In this document: piece by piece, positions 33,654 through 34,869 of the stretch
Numbering within the stretch: the first letter of the stretch is position 1
How the letters are laid out: each line of letters opens with the position of its first letter
Assembly: GCF_003611585.1 (NCBI RefSeq)
Contig: NZ_RAVW01000040.1
Coordinates: forward strand, 1 to 34,869
Direction: 5' to 3'
DNA: 34,869 nt
From: Corallococcus exercitus
GTDB lineage: Bacteria; Myxococcota; Myxococcia; Myxococcales; Myxococcaceae
Notes under the pieces: model-generated
What the model was told of the DNA's origin: nothing
What the model saw: only the letters and a program-made list of their open reading frames with translations
The model's database searches: none
Made by a program: the position numbers and the translations under genes

Positions 33654-34177
33654 TGAACGCGTCTCCCGCGCTATGCGTCGTCGACACCAACGTGCCGCTC
33701 ACCGCCAACAAGGCGAACACGGTCAGCTCCGCATGCGTTCATGCATGTGTCCAGGCGATCAACGCAGTGACTCAAAGCGGATGCATCGTTCTTGATGACA
33801 AATGGAGCATCATCAACGAGTACAAACACAAGCTGTCTCCCACCGGCCAGCCAGGCGTGGGAGATCGCTTCCTCAGGTGGGTCCTGACCAACCAAGCCAA
33901 TCCGGCTCGCTGCGTCCGGGTCTCGCTGACGCCACATCCGGATGATCCTCGCGACTTCGAGGAGTTTCCCCGTGACGGGGCGCTTGCCGGCTTCGATCCG
34001 GCGGACCGCAAGTTCGTCGCGGCAAGCTGTGCCCACGAGGCTCGACCGCCCATCCTCCAGGCAACGGACAGCAAGTGGTGGGGGCTACGAAGAGAGTTCG
34101 AGCGCTGCGGGATCCGCATCCACTTTCTATGCCCAAGGGACATCGAGGAACTCCACGAGCGTCAGGTTGGGAAGTGA
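33653..34177 (+). CDS. PIN-domain protein, putative RNase
   Basis: A 174-residue protein with a strong Shine-Dalgarno (GGAGGGGG) inside the 3' end of the ATPase gene. PIN acidic residues in order are Asp11 (VVDTNVPL), Glu56 (IINEYKHKL), Asp118 with Asp115 (FDPADRKFVAAS) and Asp139 (QATDSKWW). All four positions of a metal-dependent PIN nuclease are present, so it is probably active, most likely on RNA. No VapB-like antitoxin gene precedes it; instead the partner is the coupled ATPase. The stop overlaps the RNA ligase start by one base (TGATG). Confidence 0.88.
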   Translation: MNASPALCVVDTNVPLTANKANTVSSACVHACVQAINAVTQSGCIVLDDKWSIINEYKHKLSPTGQPGVGDRFLRWVLTNQANPARCVRVSLTPHPDDPRDFEEFPRDGALAGFDPADRKFVAASCAHEARPPILQATDSKWWGLRREFERCGIRIHFLCPRDIEELHERQVGK

Positions 34178-34857
34178 TGGCTGACGACTTCTTCAAATTC
34201 CCCCACACGCCGCATCTCACCTGGCTGTCCTCCAGGCCAGTGCGCCATGACAAGGTGCTCTCTCCCCCCGAGGCGCGAGAGTTCCTCGATGGCGAGGTCC
34301 TCATCGAGGAGAAGATCGACGGGGCGAACCTGGGCATCTCCGTAGGCCCTGACGGCGAACTGCGCGCCCAGAACCGCGGGGCCTACCTCGGTCCCCGAGC
34401 ATCCCCCCAGTTCCAGCCGCTGTGGCCCTGGCTGGAGACACGGCGCCAGCAGATCGTTGAGACGCTGGGCCCACACCTGATGCTCTTTGGCGAATGGTGC
34501 TTCGCGGTCCACAGCGTGCGCTACGACGCCTTGCCGGACTGGTTCCTCGCCTTCGACGTCTACGATAAGCAGGCCCGGCGCTTCTGGTCCTCCCGGAGAC
34601 GAGACGCCCTCGTGACCTCGCTCGGCCTCGCGGCCGTCCCCACTGTCACGCGCGGGCGTCTCACGGTGGACGACGTGGTGAACCTGCTTGGCCCCTCCAG
34701 CCTCACCCACGCGCCCATGGAGGGCCTCTACCTCCGCCGTGACGAGGGGGACTTCCTGCTCGCGCGCGCGAAGATCGTCCGTCCCGAATTCGTCCAGGCC
34801 ATTGAGGAGCACTGGTCCTCGCGCCCCCTGGAGCGAAACGCCCTGGCGGGGCGCTGA
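34177..34857 (+). CDS. RNA ligase (Rnl2-like nucleotidyltransferase)
   Basis: A 226-residue protein with ATG overlapping the PIN stop. The covalent nucleotidyltransferase motifs are in order: motif I EEKIDGANLG (nucleophile Lys46), AQNRG (Arg68 region), motif III LFGEWCF (Glu106), motif IIIa FLAFDVYD, motif IV EGLYLR (Glu182) and motif V ARAKIVRPEF (Lys199). The family adenylylates itself with ATP and seals 3'-OH/5'-phosphate RNA ends. No kinase-phosphatase end-healing domain is present. Coupling to a PIN nuclease suggests it reseals RNA that the nuclease cuts, but a stand-alone role is possible. The gene ends 12 bp before the window edge. Confidence 0.9.
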   Translation: MADDFFKFPHTPHLTWLSSRPVRHDKVLSPPEAREFLDGEVLIEEKIDGANLGISVGPDGELRAQNRGAYLGPRASPQFQPLWPWLETRRQQIVETLGPHLMLFGEWCFAVHSVRYDALPDWFLAFDVYDKQARRFWSSRRRDALVTSLGLAAVPTVTRGRLTVDDVVNLLGPSSLTHAPMEGLYLRRDEGDFLLARAKIVRPEFVQAIEEHWSSRPLERNALAGR

Positions 34858-34869
34858 CAGGGTGGGGGC

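Noticed and set aside
33653-34177. VapC toxin of a VapBC pair
   Set aside because: No small antitoxin gene precedes it; the upstream coupled gene is a 449-residue ATPase.

Overview
The window looks like chromosomal DNA of a myxobacterium (Myxococcota, probably a Myxococcus or Corallococcus relative). The reasons are the very high G+C, strong G/C at third codon positions, large secreted proteins with Pro/Thr linkers, a Cys-rich secreted protein, a MEDS-domain histidine kinase and long genes in ATGA/GTGA-coupled operons. This placement is inferred from style; no rRNA or taxonomic marker gene is present.

Layout. Positions 1-4381 carry three plus-strand housekeeping-type genes: a protein ending in an Sm/Hfq-like barrel, a small exported cupredoxin, and a DinG-type helicase with an N-terminal proofreading-type exonuclease. 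A short tandem repeat and a perfect 14-bp hairpin separate dinG from a convergent two-gene unit at 6030-4547: a secreted HEAT-repeat protein and a two-TM HAMP protein. Divergent from these are a lipoprotein sedolisin-type (S53) peptidase (6202-7968) and a lipoprotein (8077-9339) that resembles poly-gamma-glutamate hydrolases, followed by a strong hairpin.

The centre of the window (9610-27865, about 18 kb) is one tightly packed plus-strand operon and its most interesting part. It encodes: a membrane protein with two tandem PgsC/CapC domains fused to about 700 extra residues; a membrane-anchored 875-residue beta-rich periplasmic protein; a secreted second member of the hydrolase-like family; a 1679-residue exported protein ending in a predicted outer-membrane beta-barrel; a 1.5-kaa PgsB/CapB-type Mur-ligase-fold amide ligase with large N- and C-terminal extensions; a FemAB/CelD-like GNAT acyltransferase; and a left-handed-beta-helix acetyltransferase. 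I read this as a Gram-negative system that makes, trims, decorates and exports a poly-gamma-glutamate-like polyamide. PgsB and PgsC would polymerise at the inner membrane, the large beta-rich proteins would span the envelope, and the hydrolase-like proteins would cut or bind the polymer. No PgsA/CapA is present.

Positions 27866-34869 are accessory in character, with visibly lower G+C in places. They hold an alpha/beta-hydrolase and an 8-cysteine secreted protein on the minus strand, a MEDS histidine kinase with a stand-alone receiver, two small minus-strand genes resembling DUF6968 and DUF4279/immunity-type proteins, and a translationally coupled trio of AAA ATPase (DUF3696 type), PIN-domain nuclease and RNA ligase. 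The trio has the architecture expected of an RNA-targeting defence or RNA damage/repair module. No tRNA, rRNA, CRISPR array, IS element or phage structural gene was seen.
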